This document shows positions 16,258-24,141 of a stretch of DNA of 37,307 bases, piece after piece (position 1 is the stretch's first letter; every line of letters begins with the position of its first letter). The stretch covers positions 1 to 37,307 of the forward strand of contig NZ_JAGSOI010000021.1 in assembly GCF_023684405.1 (NCBI RefSeq), in the 5' to 3' direction. Below the pieces are notes generated by a model that saw only the letters and a program-made list of their open reading frames with translations, was not told the origin of the DNA and did not search any database. Source of the stretch: Methanococcoides seepicolus (GTDB lineage Archaea; Halobacteriota; Methanosarcinia; Methanosarcinales; Methanosarcinaceae). The translations under genes were made by a program, and so were the position numbers.

Positions 16258-17271
16258 TTATCTCTCGCCTCCTTTATTTTTACCCTTGTATCCTTTGCCA
16301 GCGGGTTTTTGTTTAACGGGAGGCTTGGGATTTGCAGCTTTTATGGAATTCACCTTTTTCTCAAGGTTAACCTTTATCTCAGAATGCAATTCACCGGAAT
16401 AAACATCCATACGTGCTGCCAGACTTATCTTTGCAGCCAGCGCACGTGCGATCTTACCCCTCTGCCACCAGGGGGAGTTCTTGACCAGAGGATTATTGAA
16501 TATAATACCGTGCTTTGGAGACGGTGCTCGCCCACGAAGATGTTTGAAAAGAGCCCTATTGGCACCCATGACCTGAACTGTGCTCGAGGGCAATTGAGAA
16601 AGCCTTGCGAGGCCACCGGTCATGCTGATAAGCCGGGCACCGATAAGAGAACCCGCGATCAATGTGACGTTCGGTGCCATTTTTTCCATGTTCCTTACTA
16701 TACTAGCTTCAATGCTGTGCCGACTGTCATAAAGCTCACAAGCATTGGAAGCAAAGCCCATTATAAGCTCCTCATTGGCAGAAGGGAGTTCAGAACCCAT
16801 GGAAGAGGTTGCCTTTTCGAACATAGGATGTTCGGCAGGAACGTTGTTGCGTGAACCGAACTCGCTAACGAAACGTGCAAGCGGTTCAGAACTTAGACCC
16901 AATTCCGGAAAATGCAGACCATACCATTCGGAAAGACGTTCGGAAAGCACGTTGACAACATCATCGATATCATCCAGCGCCTCTACCGCCTGAATTATTT
17001 GCATATCCGGAGTATTCGTCCTCGATATCTGTAACTTCGCAGCACGAATTGACACATCCCTTAACAGAGAATTGTATTCCTCATCGTTTTCCACGAACCC
17101 GCATTCAATGGCCACTGTACGTATATCGAAACCACTGCCGGGAGAATATGCGACAACGTCCTTCTGGAGCAGAAGTTCCGCAAGCTCATCAACATCTTTG
17201 TTGAAAGGTTCACATTCACTAACACCATCGTCACCAATGGTCAGTATACCATACCAAGTAATGATCTTCAA
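16258..17271 (-). CDS. nop5: C/D box RNP scaffold protein Nop5 (Nop56/58)
   Basis: 337 residues. The C-terminal NOP domain is clear: ISMTGGLARLSQLPSSTVQ, then VMGANRALFKHLRGRAPSPKHG and a lysine-rich tail (residues 310-337, PPVKQKPAGKGYKGKNKG). The middle holds the coiled-coil segment. It bridges L7Ae-bound guide RNA and fibrillarin. The start is TTG 17271, after AAGGATTGA, three bases beyond the stop of the beta-RFAP synthase gene; no nearby ATG is available. It is directly followed by fibrillarin. Confidence 0.93.
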   Translation of the reverse strand: MKIITWYGILTIGDDGVSECEPFNKDVDELAELLLQKDVVAYSPGSGFDIRTVAIECGFVENDEEYNSLLRDVSIRAAKLQISRTNTPDMQIIQAVEALDDIDDVVNVLSERLSEWYGLHFPELGLSSEPLARFVSEFGSRNNVPAEHPMFEKATSSMGSELPSANEELIMGFASNACELYDSRHSIEASIVRNMEKMAPNVTLIAGSLIGARLISMTGGLARLSQLPSSTVQVMGANRALFKHLRGRAPSPKHGIIFNNPLVKNSPWWQRGKIARALAAKISLAARMDVYSGELHSEIKVNLEKKVNSIKAANPKPPVKQKPAGKGYKGKNKGGER

Positions 17272-17272
17272 A

Positions 17273-18232
17273 TCAATCCTTCCATATCATTGCACCGGAA
17301 TTGTTCGCTTTAGTAAGGACAACGGTGCCGCCCCCTGTTTCATCAAGGAAATGTTGCACTTCATCCCTTATTTGTTCAGCCATACGTCTGTTATCAATAA
17401 ATCCAAATACCGCAGGACCAAAGGAGCTCATCCCTGCCCCGCATGTACCAAGGTCCTGCATAAGTTCCATAAGGTCCCTTACTTCCTGTGATTGCAAAGC
17501 AATTTCACGCTTCTTGAAACCAACATTCTGCAAATGATCCACGGCAAACCCGAAATTCTCGATATCGCCTTCGAGTATAGCAGGCAACATCTGCATCAGC
17601 ACCACATGACAGACTTCCTGTACTTCGCTCAAAGGTATAGGACATTCCTTTTTGAAAATATCGACCTCTTGCGAATCATGTGCACCAACAGAATCAGGAA
17701 TTGCGAGAATAATATCCCAATCCGGAAGATCATGCCTGAAAACGACAGGAGCAGGTGCTGCTTTGCTGGCAGAGGAAGGAGAGAAAGAACCTTTCTCACT
17801 GAACTTATGCCCGACATCCACAAGAAAGCCACCGCTTTCAAAGGAGGCGACTCCAATACCAGAAGTACCACCCCTGCCAACTGCGATAGCAAGCTCCCTC
17901 ACGGTCAGCCCGAGACCATAGAGTTCGTTCACTGCCGCTGCCGCACTCAACGCAGACTGTGTCCCGGAACCAAGACCCACATGGGCGGGCATATCTTCTT
18001 CGATATGTATGAGGACACCCTCGCCCTCAGGAAGAACAGCCTTTGCCGCTTCGACCATACGGCCTGCAAAACTGGAGTTACCCGTCACTTCGACCCCATC
18101 CGCCTTTTCAGCAGAGAGCACAATATTGGGATGGTAAAGGGTTATCCCTATACCGCCATCTATTCTGCCGATCTCTGCATTCAGATCTATCAATGATAGA
18201 TGCAATCTGGATGGAGACCTTATTTTGATCAT
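17273..18232 (-). CDS. Beta-ribofuranosylaminobenzene 5'-phosphate synthase
   Basis: 319 residues, a GHMP-kinase-fold protein. The N-terminus IRSPSRLHLSLIDLN with GRIDGGIGITL and the GHMP loop PAHVGLGSGTQSALSAA are characteristic of beta-RFAP synthase. The enzyme joins 4-hydroxy/4-aminobenzoate and PRPP with loss of CO2, the first committed step of (sarcina)methanopterin synthesis. TTTAATAAG on the minus strand near 18253-18264 is a TATA-like element about 25 bases from the start codon, and there is no ribosome site, so the message is probably leaderless. It heads the operon with Nop5, fibrillarin, DUF2769 and the rhodanese gene. Confidence 0.88.
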   Translation of the reverse strand: MIKIRSPSRLHLSLIDLNAEIGRIDGGIGITLYHPNIVLSAEKADGVEVTGNSSFAGRMVEAAKAVLPEGEGVLIHIEEDMPAHVGLGSGTQSALSAAAAVNELYGLGLTVRELAIAVGRGGTSGIGVASFESGGFLVDVGHKFSEKGSFSPSSASKAAPAPVVFRHDLPDWDIILAIPDSVGAHDSQEVDIFKKECPIPLSEVQEVCHVVLMQMLPAILEGDIENFGFAVDHLQNVGFKKREIALQSQEVRDLMELMQDLGTCGAGMSSFGPAVFGFIDNRRMAEQIRDEVQHFLDETGGGTVVLTKANNSGAMIWKD

Positions 18233-18252
18233 GGTCGGTTATCTGTGTTCAT

Positions 18253-18264
18253 CTTATTAAATAC
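18253..18264 (-). promoter_or_regulatory. TATA-like promoter of the RFAP synthase-nop5-flpA operon
   Basis: GTATTTAATAAG on the minus strand, 21-32 bases before the start codon at 18232. The distance predicts a leaderless transcript. Confidence 0.45.
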
Positions 18265-18288
18265 TAACACTATTGAAAAATGAGGCTG

Positions 18289-18933
18289 TTAAGCACCGGA
18301 AACTGAACCGGATGAGTATCTGTTTTTCGCAAACCACCAGCCGGTCTTCAGCACCTTTACATTGAATATGAACATCAAAAGCGGAGGAATAAAAGAACCT
18401 ATCCTGAAACGGATTGAACCTGACAGGTGCACATCGAACGCCTCTTCCATGAACACCGGATATAAAGAATAACTGAAACTTCGGGCCCTTCCCCGAACTA
18501 TGGAAGCCAGTGTATGCAGATAACCGCACATCATTCCCGTATCCGCAGGGTCAGGCAATCCATACGTAAGATCGAATGCGAGGTCCCTTATGTGTAACTG
18601 AAAAAGAAGACCCTTCATCAAATGGAGGAACTGCCCCTTTATAGCATACCCTTTCCTTGCCATTTCATACGTATTTTTCAGAGGATGATCTGTGTCCTCC
18701 TTTGTAGTGCCTTCCTCTGCCGAAGTTGTGCTATTCGTAACAGGAACCTCTTTTGCATCGGGCTGACCTGAAAAACTGTAAGACAGGAACATCCACTTCA
18801 AACTGACATTGCTTCGGACCCCGGAAAGACCACCATTAACATCAAATGCTACAGCTATAGGTGCCAGCAGGATCAGTGCCAGCAAGAAGATAATGATCAG
18901 AACTATTACGTAAAGGAAGAACATCAGTTCCAA
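18289..18933 (-). CDS. DUF2953 membrane protein (YtfI-like)
   Basis: 214 residues with a strong N-terminal membrane helix (residues 5-29), then a hydrophilic region with VNGGLSGVRSNVSLKWMFLSYSF and a C-terminal GSIRFRIGSFIPPLLMFIFNVKVLKTGWWF. The layout matches DUF2953. In Bacillus the gene ytfI of this type sits beside ytfJ (gerW), and the same pairing occurs here: the YtfJ-like gene is 32 bases upstream. Function unknown; probably acts at the membrane with its partner. Confidence 0.7.
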   Translation of the reverse strand: MELMFFLYVIVLIIIFLLALILLAPIAVAFDVNGGLSGVRSNVSLKWMFLSYSFSGQPDAKEVPVTNSTTSAEEGTTKEDTDHPLKNTYEMARKGYAIKGQFLHLMKGLLFQLHIRDLAFDLTYGLPDPADTGMMCGYLHTLASIVRGRARSFSYSLYPVFMEEAFDVHLSGSIRFRIGSFIPPLLMFIFNVKVLKTGWWFAKNRYSSGSVSGA

Positions 18934-18965
18934 ACTATCACTTGCCGATAAAAGAAAAAGGAAGT

Positions 18966-19358
18966 TTATTCAGCATCCTCAGATGCATCCTTATTTTTAT
19001 CGTCCTTTTTCATTTTGCCTTTTACAGACCTTATCTTTTCGTAAACTCCAGGAACTGCATCGAGGAGCTTGCCAAGATCACTCTTTCCGGAAAGGGTCAT
19101 CAGCCTTACACCTTCATCGGAGATCACGAGAAAAGCAACTGGCTCGATCTTCGCACCGCCTCCACCGCCACCTCCGAAACCGGATTCACCGCCATCTTTG
19201 GAGCCTTCCCCCCCGCCGCTTCCAAACCCAAAGGAAACCTTGGTGATAGGAAGGATGGTTTTATCCCCGGCAATGACCGGTTCACCAACAACTGTTTTAG
19301 CACTTACCAGACGTTCAAGTTCACTGGTAACCTCTTTCATAACATCTTCAAGACCCAT
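18966..19358 (-). CDS. YtfJ/GerW-like protein
   Basis: 130 residues. The family pattern is visible: KTVVGEPVIAGDKTILPITKVSFGFGSGGGEG, a long glycine-rich stretch, then KIEPVAFLVISDEGVRLMTL, with an acidic-lysine tail rich in D and K. The GerW/YtfJ family is needed for spore germination in Bacillus but is widespread in non-sporulating bacteria and archaea, where its role is unknown. GGGGGTTT lies just before the ATG. It forms a two-gene unit with the DUF2953 gene. Confidence 0.8.
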   Translation of the reverse strand: MGLEDVMKEVTSELERLVSAKTVVGEPVIAGDKTILPITKVSFGFGSGGGEGSKDGGESGFGGGGGGGAKIEPVAFLVISDEGVRLMTLSGKSDLGKLLDAVPGVYEKIRSVKGKMKKDDKNKDASEDAE

Positions 19359-19475
19359 ATATAAACCCCCATATTAGTTCTGAGAACGCACATATTCAAA
19401 TGAAAGATAACTATGAATATCTATGTTGATGAACAGTTAAAAAATTAGCCCCATGAGAAGGAAACAGAGCAGATT

Positions 19476-21656
19476 TTACTGCTCTTCGTTATCCATAAAG
19501 AAGTTCATGAGCGAATACTTCACTTTTTCAGGATCAACGTCCACGAACTCACTTCTCTCTGCCGGCGGGAACACTTCAAATACCGAGAACTTACCAAACC
19601 TCTTCTTTGAATCCGTGAGGAACCTGCCATCGAGAAGGATGCGAGCACCATAGTCGGTCGGAGAACGTACCACGCGACCCATTGCCTGTCTGATCTTACG
19701 GATCGTTGGGACCTGGATCGCAAACTCCCAGCCTGCACCATAACCGAAGACATGGTCATACGCAGACTCCACTGCATTCATCCTGTCATTGAGTGCAGGA
19801 TAGCCAACCCCTACAATTATAACTGTGCGCCCACGTCCGTCCCTATAATCAATTCCTTCGCTCAACGTACCCCACAGATATGAGAGCAACACCGCTTTAC
19901 CGTTGTCCTCTCCTATTGCGAAGAACTCTTCCCGCACATCCTGTGACGATACGCCTACCTCATCAAGGAATACAGGCACATTGACGAGGGGTTCGAGCTT
20001 TGAATAATAGCGTTTGGCCTCAAATGCACTCTGGAAAAAGAGAATGACATTACCCTTTGAATGTTCGATAGAATCCAGAATCACCTGTTCCAGAAGTTCA
20101 GTTACATGCCGGTCATCGCGGTTCTTGGCAAAGAGCGGAGGAATAGATACTGCGATTGAAAGCCTTTTTTCTTCAGGGAAGGAGGTTCCGTAGGACATCT
20201 CACACGTATCCCTCGTGATACCCAGGGTCTTCTTCACCATATCGAAAGGATGAAGCGTTGCTGACATGAGGATCACCGAGAATAGAGAATTGAAAAGCGG
20301 TTCGGTCACGTTTTTCGGGATACATGTGAAAAGCTCGATGCGCCCGTATATATCATCGTTCATATCCCTGCGGACGTTCAAAATGGGATAGTAGTTCAGA
20401 TTGTGGGATAGTTCGATATAAACTGAAATGAAATCCGCAACAGACCTGATATGTGAACGTTTCATGACACTGCTCAGGCCTTTTTTGTATTGGTCCCGAT
20501 ATGTCTCGTCCAGTTTGGCACCAAGCGCACTTGCTTCTGAAAGCAATATCTGTATATCGTCCTTCTCACCAAAATCTCCCTTGGCCTGACGGAGGAACTT
20601 ACCACGAACAATGTCATTGCGTTCATAAGGATCGCTTATGCGCATATCATACCAGTTCTTTCTGACACGTTCACGTTCACCGAACTTGAACCTTGAATTG
20701 TAGGTATCCGAGATTACCTCAAGGAAGATCTTGAAAAGATTATGTATATTATCATCTGCCAGAAGGTCAAGGTTAGCTTCGAGCTCAGCTATTGCTTTTT
20801 CAATTGAATGTTCGGTAAGGGATAAAGAGGAATGGGACCTTGCGGCGGCTTCGAGATTATGGGCCTCATCGAAAATGACAATGGTCTCCTGGGGCTCTTT
20901 TTCAATCCAACCAAGCACCGTTGAGAAAATATCCGGATTCAGGACATGATGGTAATTGCATATCAGCAGATCTGCGTGCTTTAACTCCCTTTTCACCAGC
21001 TCATATCCACACATGCCATCCTTGAGAGCATGGTCATTGACCTCCTCAGGGGAGCGTACTTCTTTGTAAAGCCATCCTCTGAACTTTTCACTATCTGAGC
21101 GTAAAACCTCATAAAGGTCATTGCACGCACGGTCGCGAAGTCCCCTTGCTTTCTCTTCCACAGCATCGATCTCTTTTGACAATTCATCCCGAAGTGTCAC
21201 GAATGCCGGGTCATGGGACTTTTTGTAATTGTCGCGTGCAGAGTTCAGTTCCTGCCTTTTAAGATATATCTCCCTCTCCGTCTCCATCAGCTCAAAGGTG
21301 TTCTCCCTTTTAACAGAACATTCCTCATAATCAGCTTCCTGGGGACACATCGCGGTCTTGCCTTTTATGACCGCAACCTTGACGTCCTGCTTCTTTTTTA
21401 TGTCACGTGCCTCATTAATGAACTGTACCATTTGCTGATGTACATTGGTAGCGATAATGACGGTCTTCCCTAACATTTTACCAACATGAAGTGCCGGAAC
21501 AAGTGCACTAAGTGTTTTTCCGGTCCCACAGGCTCCTTCGAACAGCACTAACTGTTGCTGCATAAGTGCACTGTGAATGCGGTCCATTGCTTCCTGTTGA
21601 TTCGGATAGCATGAATTTTGCGTAAAATATTTCATAAATGCAGGCTTGTCGCTCAT
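19476..21656 (-). CDS. XPD/Rad3-like DNA helicase
   Basis: 726 residues, superfamily 2, 5'-3' helicase type. Walker A is FEGACGTGKT (residues 40-48) and the Walker B/DEAH box IVIFDEAHNLEAAA (DEAH at 263-266). Further motifs are ILMSATLHPFD, the LLSYLWGTLSEGIDYRDGRGR region and the motif VI AMGRVVRSPTDYG. Four cysteines lie between Walker A and DEAH (104, 113, 178, 216), consistent with the XPD iron-sulfur domain. The long charged helical insert between the second and third is atypical. It unwinds DNA in repair or recombination. AGGAGAT precedes the ATG. It is alone on the minus strand between the pilin and YtfJ genes. Confidence 0.87.
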   Translation of the reverse strand: MSDKPAFMKYFTQNSCYPNQQEAMDRIHSALMQQQLVLFEGACGTGKTLSALVPALHVGKMLGKTVIIATNVHQQMVQFINEARDIKKKQDVKVAVIKGKTAMCPQEADYEECSVKRENTFELMETEREIYLKRQELNSARDNYKKSHDPAFVTLRDELSKEIDAVEEKARGLRDRACNDLYEVLRSDSEKFRGWLYKEVRSPEEVNDHALKDGMCGYELVKRELKHADLLICNYHHVLNPDIFSTVLGWIEKEPQETIVIFDEAHNLEAAARSHSSLSLTEHSIEKAIAELEANLDLLADDNIHNLFKIFLEVISDTYNSRFKFGERERVRKNWYDMRISDPYERNDIVRGKFLRQAKGDFGEKDDIQILLSEASALGAKLDETYRDQYKKGLSSVMKRSHIRSVADFISVYIELSHNLNYYPILNVRRDMNDDIYGRIELFTCIPKNVTEPLFNSLFSVILMSATLHPFDMVKKTLGITRDTCEMSYGTSFPEEKRLSIAVSIPPLFAKNRDDRHVTELLEQVILDSIEHSKGNVILFFQSAFEAKRYYSKLEPLVNVPVFLDEVGVSSQDVREEFFAIGEDNGKAVLLSYLWGTLSEGIDYRDGRGRTVIIVGVGYPALNDRMNAVESAYDHVFGYGAGWEFAIQVPTIRKIRQAMGRVVRSPTDYGARILLDGRFLTDSKKRFGKFSVFEVFPPAERSEFVDVDPEKVKYSLMNFFMDNEEQ

Positions 21657-21701
21657 CGCATCTCCTATGATGTTACCATACTTTAATAGTATTGATTGAA
21701 A

Positions 21702-22343
21702 TTATTCAGAAAGTTTTACTTTTACAGTGTCTTCACAAATAACACGATTTGTCAAACTATCGAATATCTTCACCGTGACAGTTTCCCCATCGTTGAAACC
21801 GTAATTGTTGGAAGTGTCGGAATAGCCATCTACACTGACATGAACATTAGAAGCATCCGTACCATTAATACTGTCATCCCCATCCAACACCAGAATTTCA
21901 CCTGCCGACCACAGCCCATCTTCAATACATGGATTGTTTCTTTTGTATGCAAGAAGCGAGCCCTCCGGAGTAAGGTCAAAATATTTTACTGTGACATGAC
22001 CATAGGCCATGAACCCCACATGTCCGACCTGACCGACCTGACCGACCTGACTGACATAGCTGCTACCCTCCCCACTGAGAACTATAAAAGTAGAATCAAG
22101 GTCAAGAGGATCTCCACCCTTGTGCTCAAGGCTCACAAAATTATTTTTGTACGAACTTGCATAGCCCACAACATCATTCACTTCGATCATCGCCACAGGA
22201 GTGGAAGAAGACAGGGATAGACCAGAACCATTGCTAAACACTATTACTGCCACTGCGCCTGCAAGGACAACTGTCAAGAGTACCAGCAGAACTGCTCCAA
22301 GTACGGGTGTCACTGCATTATTATTTTTTATGATCGCCACCAT
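21702..22343 (-). CDS. Archaeal type IV pilin-like protein
   Basis: About 213 residues from ATG 22343 (an upstream in-frame TTG at 22355 is less likely). The N-terminus KNNNAVTPVLGAVLLVLLTVV plus AGAVAVIVF is the archaeal pilin N-terminal domain (DUF1628/Pilin_N): a short charged leader, a prepilin-peptidase site near NNNAV and a hydrophobic assembly helix. The remaining 170 residues form a beta-rich extracellular domain. Residues about 98-110 contain the tandem tripeptide repeat SQVGQVGQVGHVG encoded by 9-bp repeats. It probably forms adhesion pili or a pseudopilus; no assembly ATPase is in the window. Confidence 0.78.
   Translation of the reverse strand: MVAIIKNNNAVTPVLGAVLLVLLTVVLAGAVAVIVFSNGSGLSLSSSTPVAMIEVNDVVGYASSYKNNFVSLEHKGGDPLDLDSTFIVLSGEGSSYVSQVGQVGQVGHVGFMAYGHVTVKYFDLTPEGSLLAYKRNNPCIEDGLWSAGEILVLDGDDSINGTDASNVHVSVDGYSDTSNNYGFNDGETVTVKIFDSLTNRVICEDTVKVKLSE
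22024..22050. repeat. 9-bp tandem repeat in the pilin gene
   Basis: CCGACCTGA occurs three times without error (22024-22032, 22033-22041, 22042-22050), with a degenerate fourth unit following. Units keep the reading frame and encode V-G-Q repeats, so copy-number change would alter pilin length without frameshift. Confidence 0.85.
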
Positions 22344-22682
22344 AGAATCTACCAAACTGCAAACATCTTGAATATATTAAACCATTTCGCCAAAAAATAA
22401 TCTTGTTTGGATAATTTTTCTGCAGAGTATTTATTTGAATAGATTGTGGGACAGAGACTGTTTTTACACGATCCCAAACAATGATGCATAGTCGAAAACA
22501 CCCACATAAATTACAGGAAGAAACGCAATTAGTAGTCCAAAGATTATAGACCGAATATTGCTCTTTGCTTTTGCATGATCAATTCAAGTCAATTGCCAGT
22601 TGTTCAAAAAATAGAAACCGTTTTTGGATAATCGATACCTTTTTATCTAACGTATTTAATGGGTATATTGCAAATTTTGCAC
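22344..22682. other. Divergent intergenic region
   Basis: AT-rich promoter space between pilin and ferredoxin genes. It contains a 39-codon minus-strand membrane-protein-like frame (22464-22583, listed separately) and no other recognisable feature. Confidence 0.4.
22464..22583 (-). other. Possible small membrane protein without a canonical start
   Basis: Between in-frame stops, the minus strand encodes 39 residues ending TAA: IDHAKAKSNIRSIIFGLL, then IAFLPVIYVGVFDYASLFGIV. This is a charged amphipathic start followed by one clear membrane helix. The frame has no ATG, GTG or TTG upstream of the helix; ATT 22583 would be the only early start. It may be a real micro-protein with a non-standard start, or a remnant. 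Confidence 0.25.
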
Positions 22683-22696
22683 TCATATAATTAAAT
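22683..22696 (+). promoter_or_regulatory. TATA-like element of the ferredoxin gene
   Basis: TCATATAATTAAAT lies 26-39 bases before the ferredoxin ATG; with standard spacing the transcript begins just before the AGGAGA ribosome site. Confidence 0.4.
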
Positions 22697-22721
22697 CCAA
22701 CTTTAATAGGAGAAATGAATA

Positions 22722-22898
22722 ATGGTAGCAGTAATTAACAGAGACGAATGTGTAGGATGCGGAACATGTGTAGATGATTGCCCATCTGAAGCAATCTCAA
22801 TGGACGGAGAGAACATCGCTGTCGTGAACGCTGACGAATGTATTGACTGTGGTTTATGTGTGGACAGTTGTCCAACAGATGCTATCTCAATGGAATAA
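22722..22898 (+). CDS. 2[4Fe-4S] ferredoxin
   Basis: 58 residues, the usual size of clostridial-type ferredoxins. Two intact cluster motifs are present: [12 protein letters not shown] and [12 protein letters not shown], each C-x2-C-x2-C-x3-CP, in a duplicated fold. It is a low-potential electron carrier, a likely partner for 2-oxoacid:ferredoxin oxidoreductases and other methanogen redox enzymes. An AGGAGA ribosome site is seven bases before ATG 22722; the ATG at 22715 is out of frame. The gene ends in a strong hairpin-plus-T terminator that overlaps its stop codon. Confidence 0.93.
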   Translation: MVAVINRDECVGCGTCVDDCPSEAISMDGENIAVVNADECIDCGLCVDSCPTDAISME

Positions 22899-22931
22899 GC
22901 CCACTTATTCCATTACTGTTTTTATTTTTCA
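22889..22931 (+). terminator. Hairpin and T-tract terminator of the ferredoxin gene
   Basis: AATGGAATAAG (22889-22899) pairs perfectly with CTTATTCCATT (22904-22914) around a 4-base loop CCCA, followed by GTTTTTATTTTT. The stem includes the TAA stop codon. It looks like a bacterial-style intrinsic terminator; archaeal termination needs mainly the T-tracts. Confidence 0.75.
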
Positions 22932-23038
22932 TATTGATTCGTTCCTGATATCAGCATAAAGACTTAGCTATGCTTATCTATCTCCGACAGAGTGCCAATA
23001 GATTTAAACCATTGACAACGTTATGACTAAAGATCATC

Positions 23039-23743
23039 ATGTTAATCGTATTATCAGTAGGCGGGTCCATACTCGCAAAAGATCTTGACCCCAAGCATTT
23101 TACCGCATATGCTTCAGCATTGAAAGAACTGGCACATAAACATCAGATCGTGGTAGTCACTGGTGGCGGTGTTGCTGCAAGGAACTATATTGATGTTGCC
23201 CGAGGAGTCGGAGCCAATGAGGTGGTTTGTGATTTTATTGGAATTGACATCACACGCTTAAATGCACAACTTCTTATCGCCGCACTTGGAAGCACTGCAT
23301 ATCCAGAACCACCGACCACTTATAAGGAAGCAGAATCAGCCCTCGCTTCAGGAAAGATCGTTGTGATGGGAGGAGTGATACCCGGCCAGACCACTGATGC
23401 CGTATCAGCTATCCTTGCAGAATACCTGAACGCAGATATGATGGTAATTGCAACATCTGTTGACGGAGTCTATTCAAGTGACCCAAGAGAAGACCCACAA
23501 GCAAAAAAATTCGATATAATGACAGCAAAGGAACTTGTCGGTATTGTGATCTCAACAGAGATGAAAGCAGGCTCCAAATCGCCGGTAGACCCTCTTGCCT
23601 CAAAGATCATCGAACGCTGCAATATCGATACCATCATTATGGATGGAACCGATCCACAAGACGTTCTTGAAGTCGTACTTCAGGAAGCTGTCAAAACCGA
23701 AAAAGTAACAGGTGTTCGTCTGGGAACACGCATCATTGGATGA
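23039..23743 (+). CDS. pyrH: UMP kinase, archaeal type
   Basis: 234 residues of the amino acid kinase fold: VLSVGGSILAKD, VVVTGGGVAARNYI, GGVIPGQTTDAVSAILAEYL, ATSVDGVYSSDPREDP and STEMKAGSKSPVDPLASKII. It phosphorylates UMP to UDP with ATP. The archaeal form is slightly shorter than the bacterial one. ATTTAAA near 23002-23008 gives a promoter with a short leader and no clear ribosome site. UDP made here feeds UTP for GalU in the glycan region, in a general sense. Confidence 0.92.
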   Translation: MLIVLSVGGSILAKDLDPKHFTAYASALKELAHKHQIVVVTGGGVAARNYIDVARGVGANEVVCDFIGIDITRLNAQLLIAALGSTAYPEPPTTYKEAESALASGKIVVMGGVIPGQTTDAVSAILAEYLNADMMVIATSVDGVYSSDPREDPQAKKFDIMTAKELVGIVISTEMKAGSKSPVDPLASKIIERCNIDTIIMDGTDPQDVLEVVLQEAVKTEKVTGVRLGTRIIG

Positions 23744-24141
23744 AGGGAGACATATACTCTTTTTATCTTACCTACTTTTTTATAACATCTGCAAGATCAA
23801 AACGTTTAATTCATAAGTCCATCACAGGATGGCAGCAACTGATAACACTGAAGATGGACCTCCTGACTGTTGAAAACCATTATGATGTCTTGAACTTCAA
23901 CTCGATTTTCAGTAAACACAAAAATAAGTAACATAGATATGCTCTCTGCAATGATATTGCTCATTATGGTCGCGCACTCATTCATGTCAACTCTTCTCAT
24001 ACGCTTTGTTGATGGTGGACACCTTCTGCGTTCAGTGCGGTCTTCACAACTTCAGGAGTAGCAGCCTTGCTGTAAACTTCCTGAGAGGATATTTCAAAAA
24101 AGAGGAACCCCTTGGAAATAAGGGTGTTACGATTCTATTTT
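23744..24141. other. Intergenic, with possible degraded minus-strand coding sequence
   Basis: About 400 bases between two convergent genes. On the minus strand 24004-24117 reads LISKGFLFFEISSQEV, then YSKAATPEVVKTALNAEG and a stop, without its own start. A second frame begins at the overlapping ATGA (24000-23806, 64 codons, with one hydrophobic stretch). These may be the remains of a gene; I recognise no family. Confidence 0.35.

Noticed and set aside
17492-18196. 234-codon plus-strand open frame
   Set aside because: It lies entirely antisense to the beta-RFAP synthase gene, whose GHMP motifs are clear; the product has no recognisable features.
21696-22220. 174-codon plus-strand open frame containing TDL repeats
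   Set aside because: Antisense to the pilin gene; the repeat is the complement of the pilin's own 9-bp units.
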